Of a DNA stretch of 15,006 nt, positions 14,530-15,006 are shown one piece after another. The position numbers and the translations under genes were made by a program. The notes beneath the pieces are model-generated. The model made no database searches. It was given only the letters and a program-made list of their open reading frames with translations, and had not been told where the DNA came from. The stretch covers positions 1-15,006 of the forward strand of contig DLXM01000201.1 of NCBI GenBank assembly GCA_003448835.1. The letters are read 5' to 3'. How positions within the stretch are numbered: the first letter of the stretch is position 1; every line of letters begins with the position of its first letter. The stretch is from Bacteroidota bacterium (lineage in GTDB: Bacteria > Bacteroidota > Rhodothermia > Balneolales > HLUCCA01).

Positions 14530-15006
14530 ATGCTACGGGTAGAAAATATTTCCAAAGTTTATCAAAGTGGTGAACGAAAATTAGAAGTGCTACATGATAT
14601 ATCATTTTTTGTACCTGATGGACAAGTTTGCGCCATTGTGGGTCCTTCCGGTAGCGGAAAAACCACACTCTTAGGCCTTTGTGCCGGACTTGATTCACCA
14701 AGTACGGGCGAAATTCAAATTGCTGATCGAAGTCTGAATAACAAGACGGAAGACGATCTTGCCGCAATCAGAAACGAATTAGTTGGATTTGTATTTCAAA
14801 GTTTTCAATTAATCCCAACTTTAACGGCCCTGGAAAATGTAATGGTGCCAATGGAATTGAGGGGTGTGAAAAATGTCCAGAATGAAGCCAGAATCCTTCT
14901 CGAGAGAGTTGGCCTTGGTGATAGAACACACCACTACCCTGCGCAACTTTCAGGCGGCGAACAACAGAGAGTAGCGATTGCCAGAGCATTTATAAATAAA
15001 CCCGTT
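14530..15006 (+). CDS. ABC transporter ATP-binding protein, YbbA/LolD type (partial, runs off right edge)
   Basis: The frame is open from the ATG at 14530 to the window end (159 codons), beginning MLRVENISKVYQSGERKLEV. Walker A is GPSGSGKTT (38-46), the Q-loop Gln90 in FVFQSFQLIP, and the ABC signature LSGGEQQRVAI (140-150). The Walker B motif lies beyond the window. The sequence ELVGFVFQSFQLIPTLTALE and the pattern of the first 160 residues are those of MacB/LolD/YbbA-type ATPases that pair with FtsX-like permeases and extract or move envelope lipids or lipoproteins. Because it is divergent from a tesA-like gene, YbbA is the best match, with a YbbP-like permease gene expected next. The cellular substrate of YbbAP systems is not well defined. 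The intergenic region (14319-14529) holds both promoters. Confidence 0.93.
   Translation, partial: MLRVENISKVYQSGERKLEVLHDISFFVPDGQVCAIVGPSGSGKTTLLGLCAGLDSPSTGEIQIADRSLNNKTEDDLAAIRNELVGFVFQSFQLIPTLTALENVMVPMELRGVKNVQNEARILLERVGLGDRTHHYPAQLSGGEQQRVAIARAFINKPV

Noticed and set aside
14516..14989. Minus-strand frames of 83 and 73 codons
   Set aside because: They are opposite the ABC ATPase gene, whose Walker A and signature motifs are unmistakable.

Overview
The window looks like chromosomal DNA from a Gram-negative member of the Bacteroidota/Balneolota lineage (Balneola-like). The evidence is moderate GC content, several lipoproteins and signal peptides, a TonB-dependent receptor with an N-terminal carboxypeptidase-regulatory-like domain, a Bacteroidota-style ECF sigma factor, TAnnTTTG-type promoter elements, and several genes that seem to start at TTG. 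The assignment is an inference from gene families and signals, not from a marker gene. I saw no rRNA, tRNA, CRISPR array, transposase, integrase or phage gene.

Layout. (1) Positions 1-2435, minus strand: an ECF sigma factor gene followed at once by a lipoprotein gene with two DUF5666-like domains. The lipoprotein ends in a codon-phased tail made only of Asp, Glu, Ser and Gly, and it runs off the left edge. (2) 2546-3175, minus: a small secreted protein of unknown function with its own intrinsic terminator. (3) 3276-4874, minus: an exported metal-dependent amidohydrolase. (4) 5000-5890, minus, divergent from 5959-8425, plus: a GntR-type regulator facing a two-gene set, a Ddl-like ATP-grasp ligase and a KamA-family radical SAM aminomutase. 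(5) 8434-9813, minus: an exported DUF4139 protein convergent with the aminomutase gene. (6) 9962-13417, minus: lipoprotein, TonB-dependent receptor, lipoprotein, read in the order 13417 to 9962, with paired palindromes upstream. It resembles a metal (possibly zinc) uptake locus. (7) 13548 to the right edge: an exported SGNH/TesA-like esterase gene divergent from an ABC ATPase of the YbbA/LolD type, an arrangement that matches tesA/ybbA of other bacteria.

The most interesting part is region 4. The aminomutase keeps the [4Fe-4S] cysteines, the carboxylate-binding Arg and the PLP Lys. It has Gln where lysine 2,3-aminomutase has one of the two Asp residues that hold the substrate epsilon-amino group, and it lacks the C-terminal zinc cysteines. 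Next to it lies an ATP-grasp enzyme that is Ddl-like overall but differs from true Ddl at the active site. The simplest hypothesis is that the aminomutase makes a beta-amino acid other than beta-lysine, the ligase couples it to another amino acid or acceptor, and the divergent regulator controls both. A near-identical 14-base element overlapping a TAnnTTTG promoter motif lies in front of both genes.

The metal-type receptor locus and the acidic lipoprotein behind the sigma factor are the other places worth a second look. No gene-free stretch exceeds about 210 bases.
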